Assembly: GCA_016302185.1 (NCBI GenBank)
Contig: JAEDOC010000024.1
Coordinates: forward strand, 1-18,621
Length of the DNA: 18,621 nucleotides
Source: Clostridium sp.
Lineage (GTDB): Bacteria; Bacillota; Clostridia; Lachnospirales; Lachnospiraceae
Reading direction: 5' to 3'
The notes under the pieces: model-generated
Databases searched by the model: none
What the model saw: only the letters and a program-made list of their open reading frames with translations
What the model was told of the DNA's origin: nothing
Position numbers and translations under genes: made by a program
Shown: piece after piece, positions 1 through 5,811 of the stretch
Layout of the letters: the number at the start of each line of letters is the position of its first letter
How positions within the stretch are numbered: position 1 is the stretch's first letter

Positions 1-1
1 A

Positions 2-697
2 TTAGCCAATCAGCTTGCCTACGTTCAGCTTTACGCCCGGGCCCATGGTAGAGGTCAGGGTTACGCTCTTTAAGTAAGCACCTTTTAAGGTTGCCGGTTT
101 TGCCTTCATGATAGCGTCGATAAGCGTCTGGAAGTTGTCCGCTAACTGCTCCTCAGTGAAAGAAGCTTTTCCTACTGGCACGTGGATAATATTTGTTTTA
201 TCAAGTCTGTACTCAACTTTACCAGCTTTGATATCGTTGATAGCCTTGGTTACGTCCATGGTTACAGTACCGGCCTTCGGGTTCGGCATTAAGCCCTTCG
301 GTCCAAGTACACGGCCTAAACGACCAACAACACCCATCATATCAGGTGTAGCTACAACTACATCGAAATCTAACCAGCCTTCGTTCTGGATCTTCGGGAT
401 CAGTTCCTCAGCGCCTACATAATCTGCGCCTGCTGCCTGAGCCTCTTCAGCCTTCGGTCCTTTTGCAAATACAAGGATCTTAACTGTCTTACCAGTTCCG
501 TGCGGCAGAACTACTGCACCACGAATCTGCTGATCAGCGTGACGTCCGTCACAACCGGTTCTGATGTGAGCTTCTACAGTTTCATCAAATTTAGCAACAG
601 CAGCTTTCTTCACGATGGAGATAGCTTCTGCAGCGTCATAAAGATTTGCGCGGTCTACTAATTTAGCAGCCTCTACGTATCTTTTTCCTCTTTTCAT
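2..697 (-). CDS. rplA: 50S ribosomal protein L1
   Basis: Ribosomal protein L1 binds the 23S rRNA L1 stalk, helps release deacylated tRNA from the E site, and in many bacteria represses translation of its own rplK-rplA mRNA. The 231-residue product has the usual L1 length. It carries the family core around residues 117-145 (TPDMMGVVGRLGRVLGPKGL, then MPNPKAGTVT) and ends KLNVGKLIG just before a TAA at positions 2-4, so the gene is complete. The ATG at 697 follows an AGGAGG about 8 nt upstream. It is the last gene of the rpmG-secE-nusG-rplK-rplA run inside the window, 174 nt after rplK. That gap is filled by a repeat and by a hairpin motif shared with the rplK leader. The family assignment is certain; the regulatory role here is inferred. 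Confidence 0.98.
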   Translation of the reverse strand: MKRGKRYVEAAKLVDRANLYDAAEAISIVKKAAVAKFDETVEAHIRTGCDGRHADQQIRGAVVLPHGTGKTVKILVFAKGPKAEEAQAAGADYVGAEELIPKIQNEGWLDFDVVVATPDMMGVVGRLGRVLGPKGLMPNPKAGTVTMDVTKAINDIKAGKVEYRLDKTNIIHVPVGKASFTEEQLADNFQTLIDAIMKAKPATLKGAYLKSVTLTSTMGPGVKLNVGKLIG

Positions 698-713
698 TCT
701 AAATAACCTCCTA

Positions 714-741
714 GTGGTATTGTCGGGGACTTCCCTCCCAC
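714..741 (-). promoter_or_regulatory. Hairpin motif before rplA, second copy of the rplK leader motif
   Basis: On the minus strand this 28-nt element opens GTGGGAGGGAAGTCCCCG and closes TACCAC. GTGG can pair with the terminal CCAC, and an inner GGG pairs with CCC across a four-base loop, leaving an asymmetric internal loop. It ends 16 nt before the rplA start, immediately 5' of the Shine-Dalgarno. It matches 24 of 28 bases of the element upstream of rplK. L1 is known to repress rplK-rplA by binding an rRNA-like stem-loop with an asymmetric loop, so an L1 operator is the likeliest reading. That role is inferred, not seen. Confidence 0.55.
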
Positions 742-785
742 GTTACTAAAAAACATCTCTGCACTTCATTCAATATCTGAGTGTT

Positions 786-871
786 CGTTCGACTAAGCTC
801 GAAAACACCTCACTAAGTCTCACGAACGACGTTCGCACTAGACTCGAAAATACCTCGTCAAGTGCTTACAG
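786..871. repeat. Degenerate 44-bp direct repeat between rplK and rplA
   Basis: Two tandem units begin CGTTCG at 786 and at 830, a period of 44 bp. Both share the core ACTCGAAAA(C/T)ACCTC or its close variant GCTCGAAAACACCTC, followed by an AAGT block. The junction is itself palindromic, with CGAACG-a-CGTTCG at 823-835. A flanking inverted pair, GTTCGT at 783-788 and ACGAAC at 822-827, encloses the first unit. The block is non-coding and ends at the rplK stop. It resembles the short dispersed intergenic repeats of Clostridia, but only this one location is visible. Confidence 0.5.
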
Positions 872-1297
872 TCATTCTGCTACGGTGATACCCATGCTTC
901 TTGCTGTACCAGCGATCATGCTCATTGCAGCCTCAAGGCTTGCTGCATTTAAGTCTGGCATCTTTAACTCAGCGATCTTCTGAAGTTCTTCTTTAGAGAT
1001 AGTAGCTACCTTTGTCTTGTTAGGTGTAGCAGAGCCGGATTTGATCTTGCATGCTTTCTTTAACAGGACTGCAGCCGGCGGAGTTTTTGTGATGAAGCTG
1101 AAGCTTCTGTCAGCATATACAGTAATAACAACCGGGATAACTAAATCTCCCTGGTCTGCGGTTCTTGCGTTGAACTCTTTGGTAAACTGTACGATATTAA
1201 CACCATGCTGTCCAAGAGCCGGACCTACTGGCGGTGCTGGTGTTGCCTTACCAGCAGGAATCTGTAATTTGATATAACCTGTTACTTTCTTTGCCAT
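872..1297 (-). CDS. rplK: 50S ribosomal protein L11
   Basis: L11 forms the GTPase-associated centre with 23S rRNA helices 43-44 and the L10/L12 stalk, and is needed for RelA activation during amino acid starvation. The 141-residue product matches the standard L11 length. It opens MAKKVTGYIKLQIPAGKATP, followed by the conserved PPVGPALGQHGVNI segment, and has the KTPPAAVLLKKA and AGTARSMGI blocks near the C-terminus. The ATG at 1297 is preferred because AGGAGG sits about 8 nt upstream and the protein begins there in the family. The reading frame stays open 17 codons further upstream, but that stretch covers the Shine-Dalgarno and the leader motif. The stop is TGA at 872-874. It lies between nusG and rplA, as is typical. 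Confidence 0.98.
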   Translation of the reverse strand: MAKKVTGYIKLQIPAGKATPAPPVGPALGQHGVNIVQFTKEFNARTADQGDLVIPVVITVYADRSFSFITKTPPAAVLLKKACKIKSGSATPNKTKVATISKEELQKIAELKMPDLNAASLEAAMSMIAGTARSMGITVAE

Positions 1298-1320
1298 GAT
1301 TAGGCACCTCCTAATAAAAT

Positions 1321-1348
1321 GTGGTAATTGCGGGGATTTCCCTCCCAC
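1321..1348 (-). promoter_or_regulatory. Hairpin motif before rplK, likely L1-type translational operator
   Basis: Read on the minus strand, the element opens GTGGGAGGGAAATCCCCG and closes TACCAC, 28 nt in all. It can fold as an outer GTGG/CCAC helix and an inner GGG/CCC helix with an AAAT loop and an asymmetric internal loop. It ends 23 nt before the rplK ATG, just 5' of the AGGAGG. The copy before rplA differs at four positions, three in the unpaired side of the loop and one in the tetraloop, so the paired bases are preserved. Autogenous control of rplKA by L1 is established in other bacteria; assigning this element to L1 is inference. Confidence 0.55.
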
Positions 1349-1380
1349 GAGCCTCTGCAGTGCAAAGGCCGTCTGTTACA

Positions 1381-1398
1381 TCTGCGGCGAACCGCAGA
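1381..1398 (-). other. Short tetraloop hairpin between nusG and rplK
   Basis: A perfect 7-bp stem, TCTGCGG with CCGCAGA, is closed by a TTCG loop when read on the minus strand. It starts six nt after the nusG stop. No T-run follows it on the minus strand, so it is not a convincing terminator. It may stabilise or help process the mRNA between nusG and rplK; its function is unknown. Confidence 0.4.
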
Positions 1399-1403
1399 AC
1401 TTC

Positions 1404-1919
1404 TTACATTAATTTCACTTCCGTAAAGCTTAATTCCACCGGTGTCTCACGGCCGAACATCTCTACGTTGATGACCAGGGTCTGTTTTGCCTCGTTGATG
1501 GACTTGATAACACCAACGGTATCTTTCCACGCCCCTGCGGTAACAACAATGGTGTCACCTACTGTAAAATCGACAGCTACAGATGCTGCCTTGAAACCGA
1601 GACTTGCCATCTCTTCTTCTGTCAAAGGAACCGGCTTGGAGCCCGGACCAACAAATCCTGTTACTCCGCGGGTGTTGCGTACCACATACCATGTGTCATC
1701 GTTCATAACCATGTTAATCAGTACATATCCGGGGAACATCTTCTTGGCAACCTGCTTGTTGGCACCGTTCTTCACTTCGATCACATCCTGCATCGGTACG
1801 GATACCTCCAGGATCTGATCCTGAAGTTTACGGTTCTCGATTGTCTTCTCGATGTCAACCTTTACCTTGTTCTCATAGCCGGAATAAGTATGAACTACAT
1901 ACCAATTTGCTTCTGACAT
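1404..1919 (-). CDS. nusG: Transcription termination/antitermination factor NusG
   Basis: NusG binds the RNA polymerase clamp, modulates pausing and elongation, and links transcription to Rho or the ribosome. The 171-residue protein is near the usual length. It has the N-terminal NGN domain (NWYVVHTYSGYENKVK at residues 5-20, then MFPGYVLINM and VRNTRGVTGFVG) and a C-terminal KOW domain (VGDTIVVTAGAWKDTVGVIKSIN). The start follows an AGGGGTGAGA-type ribosome binding site. The stop is a TAA at 1404-1406. It sits 22 nt after secE and about 100 nt before rplK, matching the classic secE-nusG-rplK order. The length and domain content are those of housekeeping NusG rather than a LoaP/RfaH-type specialised paralogue. 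Confidence 0.98.
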   Translation of the reverse strand: MSEANWYVVHTYSGYENKVKVDIEKTIENRKLQDQILEVSVPMQDVIEVKNGANKQVAKKMFPGYVLINMVMNDDTWYVVRNTRGVTGFVGPGSKPVPLTEEEMASLGFKAASVAVDFTVGDTIVVTAGAWKDTVGVIKSINEAKQTLVINVEMFGRETPVELSFTEVKLM

Positions 1920-1941
1920 ATTCTCACCCCTGCCTTTTCGA

Positions 1942-2145
1942 TTACATTACAAAATGAAGTCCGAATACAATCAATGTATCAAGTGCCGCGATAATCAGTC
2001 CCAGTGCAATGGAAACCGCAACGACGGCACCGGTCTCTTTCATAACCGTGTCTTTGTCAGGCCAGATGATTTTTTTGTACTCAGCCTGAAGGCCTTTCCA
2101 GAAACTCTTTTTCGGAGCTTTTTTGGTATTTTCGGAACCACCCAT
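1942..2145 (-). CDS. secE: Preprotein translocase subunit SecE
   Basis: SecE clamps SecY in the SecYEG protein-conducting channel of the cytoplasmic membrane. The 67-residue product is a typical short Gram-positive SecE. It has a basic N-terminus (GSENTKKAPKKSFWKGL), the conserved amphipathic stretch EYKKIIWPDKDTVMKET, and one C-terminal membrane segment (VVAVSIALGLIIAALDTLIV). The ATG at 2145 is chosen because GGAGG lies about 6 nt upstream. An ATG ten codons further upstream lacks a good site and would include the Shine-Dalgarno in the coding region. It lies between rpmG and nusG, the usual firmicute arrangement. Confidence 0.96.
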   Translation of the reverse strand: MGGSENTKKAPKKSFWKGLQAEYKKIIWPDKDTVMKETGAVVAVSIALGLIIAALDTLIVFGLHFVM

Positions 2146-2203
2146 GTTTGTCCTCCAAAGTTTTAAAGCAGTCACTTAAGCTCCTGCTTCGAACCAGTTA
2201 CTT

Positions 2204-2353
2204 TTACTTTGTTTCTTTGTGCATTGTGTGTCTCTTACAGAATCTGCAGTACTTCTTGGTTTCCATTCTGTCAGGATGAGTTTTCTTATCCTTCTTCGTG
2301 TTGTAATTCCGCTGCTTGCATTCTGTACATGCCAGTGTAATTCTTGTGCGCAC
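2204..2353 (-). CDS. rpmG: 50S ribosomal protein L33, zinc-binding form
   Basis: L33 is a small 50S protein near the E site. The 49-residue product starts VRTRITLACTECKQRNYNTK (the V read as fMet) and ends KYCRFCKRHTMHKETK. Four cysteines, at 9, 12, 36 and 39, form two CxxC pairs, so this is the zinc-binding C-plus paralogue. The start is a GTG at 2353 with GGAGG 8 nt upstream. The frame stays open about 47 codons further upstream, but that extension crosses the promoter leader and resembles nothing in the family. It is the first gene of the secE-nusG operon, directly downstream of the promoter at 2466-2494. No terminator lies between it and secE. Confidence 0.95.
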   Translation of the reverse strand: MRTRITLACTECKQRNYNTKKDKKTHPDRMETKKYCRFCKRHTMHKETK

Positions 2354-2411
2354 GACTTCCACCTCCATTAAAATTCTTGTTTTGTCCGGGTCCTTCTTCC
2401 GCTCTCCGTCC

Positions 2412-2438
2412 AAAACCGGTTTTTGAGCATAAAAAAAA
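2412..2438 (-). other. Palindrome and A/T tract in the rpmG leader
   Basis: The rpmG untranslated leader contains a 12-bp perfect palindrome, AAAACCGGTTTT, at 2412-2423 and a run of eight T residues on the minus strand at 2431-2438. Only a four-base inverted pair (AAGA/TCTT) precedes the T-run, so it makes a poor intrinsic terminator. It could act as a weak attenuator or pause site. Confidence 0.3.
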
Positions 2439-2465
2439 GACCTAAGCTCTTCCATTCGCCCGTAT

Positions 2466-2494
2466 ACTATACCATAAAACCTTTTATTCGTCAA
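2466..2494 (-). promoter_or_regulatory. SigA-type promoter for rpmG-secE-nusG-rplK-rplA
   Basis: Read on the minus strand: -35 TTGACG at 2489-2494, a 17-nt spacer, and -10 TATAGT at 2466-2471. Transcription should start near 2459, giving a leader of about 105 nt before the rpmG GTG. The -35 hexamer overlaps the TGA stop of the upstream exporter gene (2491-2493), so the two operons are packed with no spare sequence. Confidence 0.8.
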
Positions 2495-2979
2495 TGTTTT
2501 TTTCGTTTTTCCCCGAAAGCCGGCCCCCGCAGCACCCGAATACAGAAGCGAACCAGCCGATCCACCGGCCAGCGCATGGAGGTCACAATCATAATTCCGG
2601 CCGCCAGAGCTACTGCCAGTCCCAGCGCTGCCTTGGCCTTCTCCGCAAACAGTATCATATCCCCCCGCAGCGCAGCATCCATTGCATAGTAAAGCGCGCC
2701 GCCGGGAATCAACGGAATTACCGTAGGCATCAGAACCGTCGTCGCCGGTGTCTTCAAAATCCGTGCCCAGATCTCTGAATAAATCGTAATCAGAATCGCT
2801 ACAACAAAGAAGCCCAGATATTCATTATTTACATAATGTACAAACACCAGATAAACCGCCCAGAAGAAGGCACCGCCAAACGCAGGAATCAGAATTCTCC
2901 GTCCTCTGGTATTATAGAGAATGGCAAAACCCAAAGAACCGAAAAAGGACGCAATTACCATCAGTATATCCCGATTCAT
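2491..2979 (-). CDS. Threonine/serine exporter family protein, ThrE_2 (DUF3815) half
   Basis: Proteins of this family form the C-terminal half of split ThrE-type threonine/serine exporters. The 162-residue product is almost entirely hydrophobic, with about five membrane segments (for example ILMVIASFFGSLGFAILY near the N-terminus and LGFFVVAILITIYSEIW mid-protein). It carries the family motif TPATTVLMPTVIPLIPGGALYYAM. Its ATG overlaps the TGA of the larger exporter gene by 4 nt (ATGA), which indicates translational coupling and a two-component exporter. The basic C-terminus, GEKRKKH, fits the positive-inside rule. The transported substrate is inferred from the family; related two-gene systems are not all tested biochemically. 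Confidence 0.88.
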   Translation of the reverse strand: MNRDILMVIASFFGSLGFAILYNTRGRRILIPAFGGAFFWAVYLVFVHYVNNEYLGFFVVAILITIYSEIWARILKTPATTVLMPTVIPLIPGGALYYAMDAALRGDMILFAEKAKAALGLAVALAAGIMIVTSMRWPVDRLVRFCIRVLRGPAFGEKRKKH

Positions 2980-3749
2980 ACAATCCCTCCCAAAAATATT
3001 TTCGCCAGAATGAAGCCAACCGCCACACAGATCGCTGTGATCATGGCCTCCGAAAAATGCAGCAGACCGGTAATCATATCGCCACTGATAAAATCACGGA
3101 AGGAATTCGTCAGCAATACCCCAGGAATCAGAAGCATGATATTTCCAATCATAATCATCTCCACGTGCTGCCCCAGTCCGATGAAACAGACAAAAATGCA
3201 GGCAAGACCAGAAATCAGAGAGCAGATAATATTGGAAAAAATCGCTTTCATCTTCATCGCCTGAAGCCCGTAGAGTGTCAGTTTCAGAATCACGCCCACA
3301 AACAGAGCGGCAAAGCCATCCAGCAGTGTTCCGCCGAAAAAGACGGTAAACGCTGCCGCAATCATCGCGCAGACCGCACACTGCTGCACAGGAGTATATA
3401 CCGGACTTTTGATAATCTCTTCATATTCTGCATTCACTTCTTCATAGGAAGGAAGGGTTGCGCAAATCTTTCTGGACAGATTGTTCAGCCGATCCAGCCG
3501 GTACATATCCGTTCCGTAGCTTAAGATTCTCCTGGTCTGCGTGATCCACTGTCCGTCCGGCGTCTCCAACGTCACAATAATACAGGATGCAATGGAAAAA
3601 ATGTGACTCTCCTTTACTCCATATGCATTGCAGATTCGCTTAATCGTATCCTCTACGCGGCTGATCTCCGCACCGCTGATCAGCAGCTGCTCTCCGATAT
3701 TAATCGCAGAGGTAAGAATCTCCTCGTTTGTCATCCCCGTTTCCATCAC
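2976..3749 (-). CDS. Threonine/serine exporter family protein, ThrE N-terminal (DUF1212) half
   Basis: This is the larger partner of the split ThrE-type amino acid exporter in the cytoplasmic membrane. The product has an N-terminal soluble region of roughly 120 residues (IGEQLLISGAEISRVEDTIK, then YGVKESHIFSIASCIIVTL), typical of DUF1212. Five hydrophobic segments follow from about residue 120 to the end. The start is ambiguous: GTG at 3749, directly after the DUF3870 stop; ATG at 3746; or ATG at 3734. None has a textbook ribosome binding site, so coupling to the preceding gene is likely. It ends in an ATGA overlap with the DUF3815 gene. The operon order is DUF3870, this gene, DUF3815. Confidence 0.88.
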   Translation of the reverse strand: MMETGMTNEEILTSAINIGEQLLISGAEISRVEDTIKRICNAYGVKESHIFSIASCIIVTLETPDGQWITQTRRILSYGTDMYRLDRLNNLSRKICATLPSYEEVNAEYEEIIKSPVYTPVQQCAVCAMIAAAFTVFFGGTLLDGFAALFVGVILKLTLYGLQAMKMKAIFSNIICSLISGLACIFVCFIGLGQHVEMIMIGNIMLLIPGVLLTNSFRDFISGDMITGLLHFSEAMITAICVAVGFILAKIFLGGIV

Positions 3750-4085
3750 TCATCCATTCCGTTCACTTTCTTTTATTTTCTGATAATGCTTCAGTGCATC
3801 CCGGTAGGCCACCAGAATCGCCTTGACCGAAGAACCGTGGTAGCGTCGCTTGACCTCAGCCTCGATCTGCTCCATATCCGCCTCCAGACGTTTATGCAGA
3901 AACATGCGGCGCACAAAATCGTGGGTCAGCGCCAGCGTGTGAGAGCAGTCCACCTCCACAATCTCTCCTGTCTCCGGCACAAGCTCAAAGGCAATAAAAA
4001 AACCGCCGTACATTCTGGTGATTGCATTATCCAGATTGGTTCTGGATTCCCCAATCACATAATAGGTCTCCCCATTCATCCTCAT
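3750..4085 (-). CDS. DUF3870 domain-containing protein
   Basis: This small, probably cytosolic protein of unknown function is recognised as the DUF3870 family from its pattern: an N-terminal YYVIGESRTN segment, ITRMYGGFFIAFELVPETG, EIVEVDCSHTLALTHDFVRR, and the C-terminal RRYHGSSVKAILVAYRDALK. At 111 residues it spans the whole domain, and it has no membrane segment or signal peptide. Two ATGs are possible, at 4085 and 4079; GGGGG lies 2 nt before the first and about 9 nt before the second, so 4079 is better spaced. It is first in an operon with the two ThrE-type exporter genes, whose first candidate start follows its stop directly. It may sense or process a related small molecule, but that is speculation. 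Confidence 0.82.
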   Translation of the reverse strand: MRMNGETYYVIGESRTNLDNAITRMYGGFFIAFELVPETGEIVEVDCSHTLALTHDFVRRMFLHKRLEADMEQIEAEVKRRYHGSSVKAILVAYRDALKHYQKIKESERNG

Positions 4086-4125
4086 TCCCCCATTCTGAAA
4101 AAGGTTCTCCTAAATTGTCAAAAAG

Positions 4126-4154
4126 AATATAGTATAGGAATTAATTTTTGTCAA
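4126..4154 (-). promoter_or_regulatory. SigA-type promoter for DUF3870-exporter operon
   Basis: On the minus strand: -35 TTGACA at 4149-4154, a 17-nt spacer, and -10 TATATT at 4126-4131. The start point should be near 4119, about 35-40 nt before the DUF3870 ATG. It is divergent from the promoter at 4222-4250, with about 67 nt between the two -35 boxes. Confidence 0.78.
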
Positions 4155-4221
4155 TCCCATGCGATATTTCTTTTTCATTATCTCACGTTATGCAAAATCT
4201 TACAATATTTTTCAAAAATAA

Positions 4222-4250
4222 TTGACAAACTTAAACATTTACACTATACT
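4222..4250 (+). promoter_or_regulatory. SigA-type promoter upstream of the pepV leader RNA
   Basis: Consensus -35 TTGACA at 4222-4227, an exact 17-nt spacer, and -10 TATACT at 4245-4250. A-rich sequence lies just upstream (4209-4221). Transcription should begin near 4257. It leads straight into the structured leader and terminator rather than into a gene. Confidence 0.85.
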
Positions 4251-4256
4251 TGAATT

Positions 4257-4378
4257 ACAAATTTAAGATGACGCTGCTTCATTTTGCAAATGGCAGATTT
4301 CCCTGTCTACACAGCAACTGAAACCCAGTAAGAGATAGATCGTTTTTGGATGATCTATGTTTTACTGGTTTTTTTGTT
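4257..4378 (+). ncRNA. Structured leader RNA upstream of pepV operon, unknown class
   Basis: Between the promoter and the dipeptidase gene lies about 120 nt able to form three elements in a row. A bulged hairpin at 4274-4296 pairs CTGC with GCAG and CATTT with AAATG. A 4-bp hairpin at 4303-4314 pairs CTGT with ACAG. The terminator hairpin follows at 4325-4368. ACTG at 4317-4320 could also pair with CAGT at 4326-4329 in the terminator's 5' arm, which would suit switching. I do not recognise it as a T-box or any common riboswitch. It is either an attenuating leader or a free small RNA. Confidence 0.5.
4325..4375 (+). terminator. Intrinsic terminator inside the pepV leader
   Basis: CCAGTAA (4325-4331) pairs with TTACTGG (4362-4368) and ATAGATC (4335-4341) pairs with GATCTAT (4352-4358). 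That gives a 14-bp two-part stem with a small internal loop and a 10-nt apical loop. Seven T residues follow at 4369-4375. It sits downstream of the promoter and 43 nt before the dipeptidase ATG, so most transcripts should end here unless the stem is prevented from forming. Confidence 0.85.
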
Positions 4379-4418
4379 GTCCAAAAGGAAGCCGTCTTTT
4401 AGAAAAGGAGGAATCATA

Positions 4419-5789
4419 ATGGAATTACGAGAGGCTGTTGATCTTCGAAAAGACCAGCTTCTTACAAGTCTTCAGGAGAGCATCCGCATCCGCAGTGTGG
4501 AAGACACCCCCACCAGCGAAGCTCCCTACGGAACCGGCATCCGCCGCTGCCTGGATCACGCACTGGCGACAGCAGAGAAGCTCGGCTTTACCGCAGTGGA
4601 TCTGGATCATCAGATGGGCTGGTGCGAATACGGAGAAGGAGAAGAGATGATTGCCGTTCTGGGACATCTGGACGTGGTCCCCGAGGGAGAAGGCTGGAGC
4701 TTTGATCCCTTTGGGGGCGAGATAACGGATGGCAAAGTCTTCGGCCGGGGCTCCATGGATGACAAGGGACCGACCTTCGCCGCACTGTACGCGCTGGCCG
4801 CCCTTCGTGACACCGGGCTTCCGTTAAAACGCCGAATCCGCATTCTCTTCGGGACCAACGAGGAAACCGGAAGCAATGACATGAAGTATTACAAAAGCCA
4901 CGGCGGAGAGCTCCCGGTCATGGGCCTGACTCCCGATGGAGAGTATCCGGTCATCAACGGGGAAAAAGGAATCATCAATGTGGACTTTAAAGCTTCCTAT
5001 CAGCAGAACGGCCCGGTGATTTTAAAATCGATCCGGGGAGGCTCTGCCCCCAATGTGGTACCGGCCTCTGCTTTTGCAGAGCTCGACTGCCCGGCAGAAC
5101 TGGCAGCAAAGCTTCAGGAAAAGAACAGTGATACCATCCGCTGTACCCCTACCGAACACGGTATCCGTATCGAAGCTGCCGGCATCAGTGCCCATGGCGC
5201 CACTCCGGAGCTGGGTGTCAACGCCATCGGATTGCTGCTCGGGATCTTAGACTGGCTTCCGCTCTCCGGAGAACTGGCTGTCCGAATTCATTTTCTGGCA
5301 GAAAAGATTGGGCTGGAAAGTGACGGAAAAGCACTGGGAATTGCTCTTACAGACGAGCCTTCCGGTCACTTAACCTTTAATCTGGGTACGATTCAGGGCG
5401 ATGAAACGGAACTTACCGTACGAATCAATTACCGCTACCCGGTGACGAAAACGTATGCGGACTGTGCTCCCACTGTCAATCAGGCCTTTGCAGGCGCCGG
5501 CTTTACACAGACGAAGGAGAACCACAAAGCTTGTCTCTATCTTCCGGAGGACAGTGAACTGGTACAGACCCTGCTTCGTGTCTACGCAGAGAAAACCGGC
5601 CTTCCTGCGATTCCGAAGTCAATCGGCGGCGGTACCTATGCAAAAGCCATCCCCAATGTGGTAGCCTTCGGTCCCATTTTCCCCGGAGATGAGGTCAGGG
5701 AACACAAGCCCGATGAATTTATCGAGGTGGACAAGCTGATGGAAAATGCCCAGATTCTGGCAGAGGCACTCTATCAGCTGGCAAAATAA
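4419..5789 (+). CDS. pepV: M20 family dipeptidase, PepV/Sapep type
   Basis: This is a metal-dependent cytosolic dipeptidase of the M20 family (PepV in lactic acid bacteria, Sapep in Staphylococcus), which cleaves dipeptides including beta-Ala-His and Xaa-His types. The 456-residue length fits. The metal-site motifs are visible in order: GHLDVVPEG (H83, D85), GRGSMDDKGP (D115), FGTNEETGSND (E148-E149) and TPDGEYPVINGEKG (D173), followed by the insert domain and a C-terminal EHKPDEFIE histidine. The ATG at 4419 has AAAGGAGG 7 nt upstream. The frame is open 23 codons further back, but those codons lie in the terminator and Shine-Dalgarno. It heads a four-gene operon behind a leader with a terminator; capA follows after 22 nt. 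The exact dipeptide preference cannot be read from sequence. Confidence 0.93.
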   Translation: MELREAVDLRKDQLLTSLQESIRIRSVEDTPTSEAPYGTGIRRCLDHALATAEKLGFTAVDLDHQMGWCEYGEGEEMIAVLGHLDVVPEGEGWSFDPFGGEITDGKVFGRGSMDDKGPTFAALYALAALRDTGLPLKRRIRILFGTNEETGSNDMKYYKSHGGELPVMGLTPDGEYPVINGEKGIINVDFKASYQQNGPVILKSIRGGSAPNVVPASAFAELDCPAELAAKLQEKNSDTIRCTPTEHGIRIEAAGISAHGATPELGVNAIGLLLGILDWLPLSGELAVRIHFLAEKIGLESDGKALGIALTDEPSGHLTFNLGTIQGDETELTVRINYRYPVTKTYADCAPTVNQAFAGAGFTQTKENHKACLYLPEDSELVQTLLRVYAEKTGLPAIPKSIGGGTYAKAIPNVVAFGPIFPGDEVREHKPDEFIEVDKLMENAQILAEALYQLAK

Positions 5790-5811
5790 ACCAGGAAATG
5801 AGGAAAACAAC

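Noticed and set aside
1381..1398. Hairpin after nusG as an operon terminator
   Set aside because: There is no T-run on the minus strand and the next gene is the standard operon partner.
2180..2203. GGTTCGAA on the minus strand resembling a tRNA T-arm between rpmG and secE
   Set aside because: No acceptor, D-arm or anticodon arm surrounds it, and the gap is too short for a tRNA.
2427..2445. T8 run in the rpmG leader as terminator of the exporter operon
   Set aside because: The preceding inverted repeat is only four base pairs, and it lies downstream of the rpmG promoter.
2354..2494. 96-aa version of L33
   Set aside because: The extra 47 residues cross the promoter and untranslated leader, and the GTG at 2353 with GGAGG gives the correct 49-aa protein.
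4350..4418. In-frame upstream extension of the dipeptidase giving a hydrophobic N-terminus
   Set aside because: The 23 extra codons come from the terminator stem, its T-run and the Shine-Dalgarno. The ATG at 4419 has a perfect ribosome binding site and starts where the family does.
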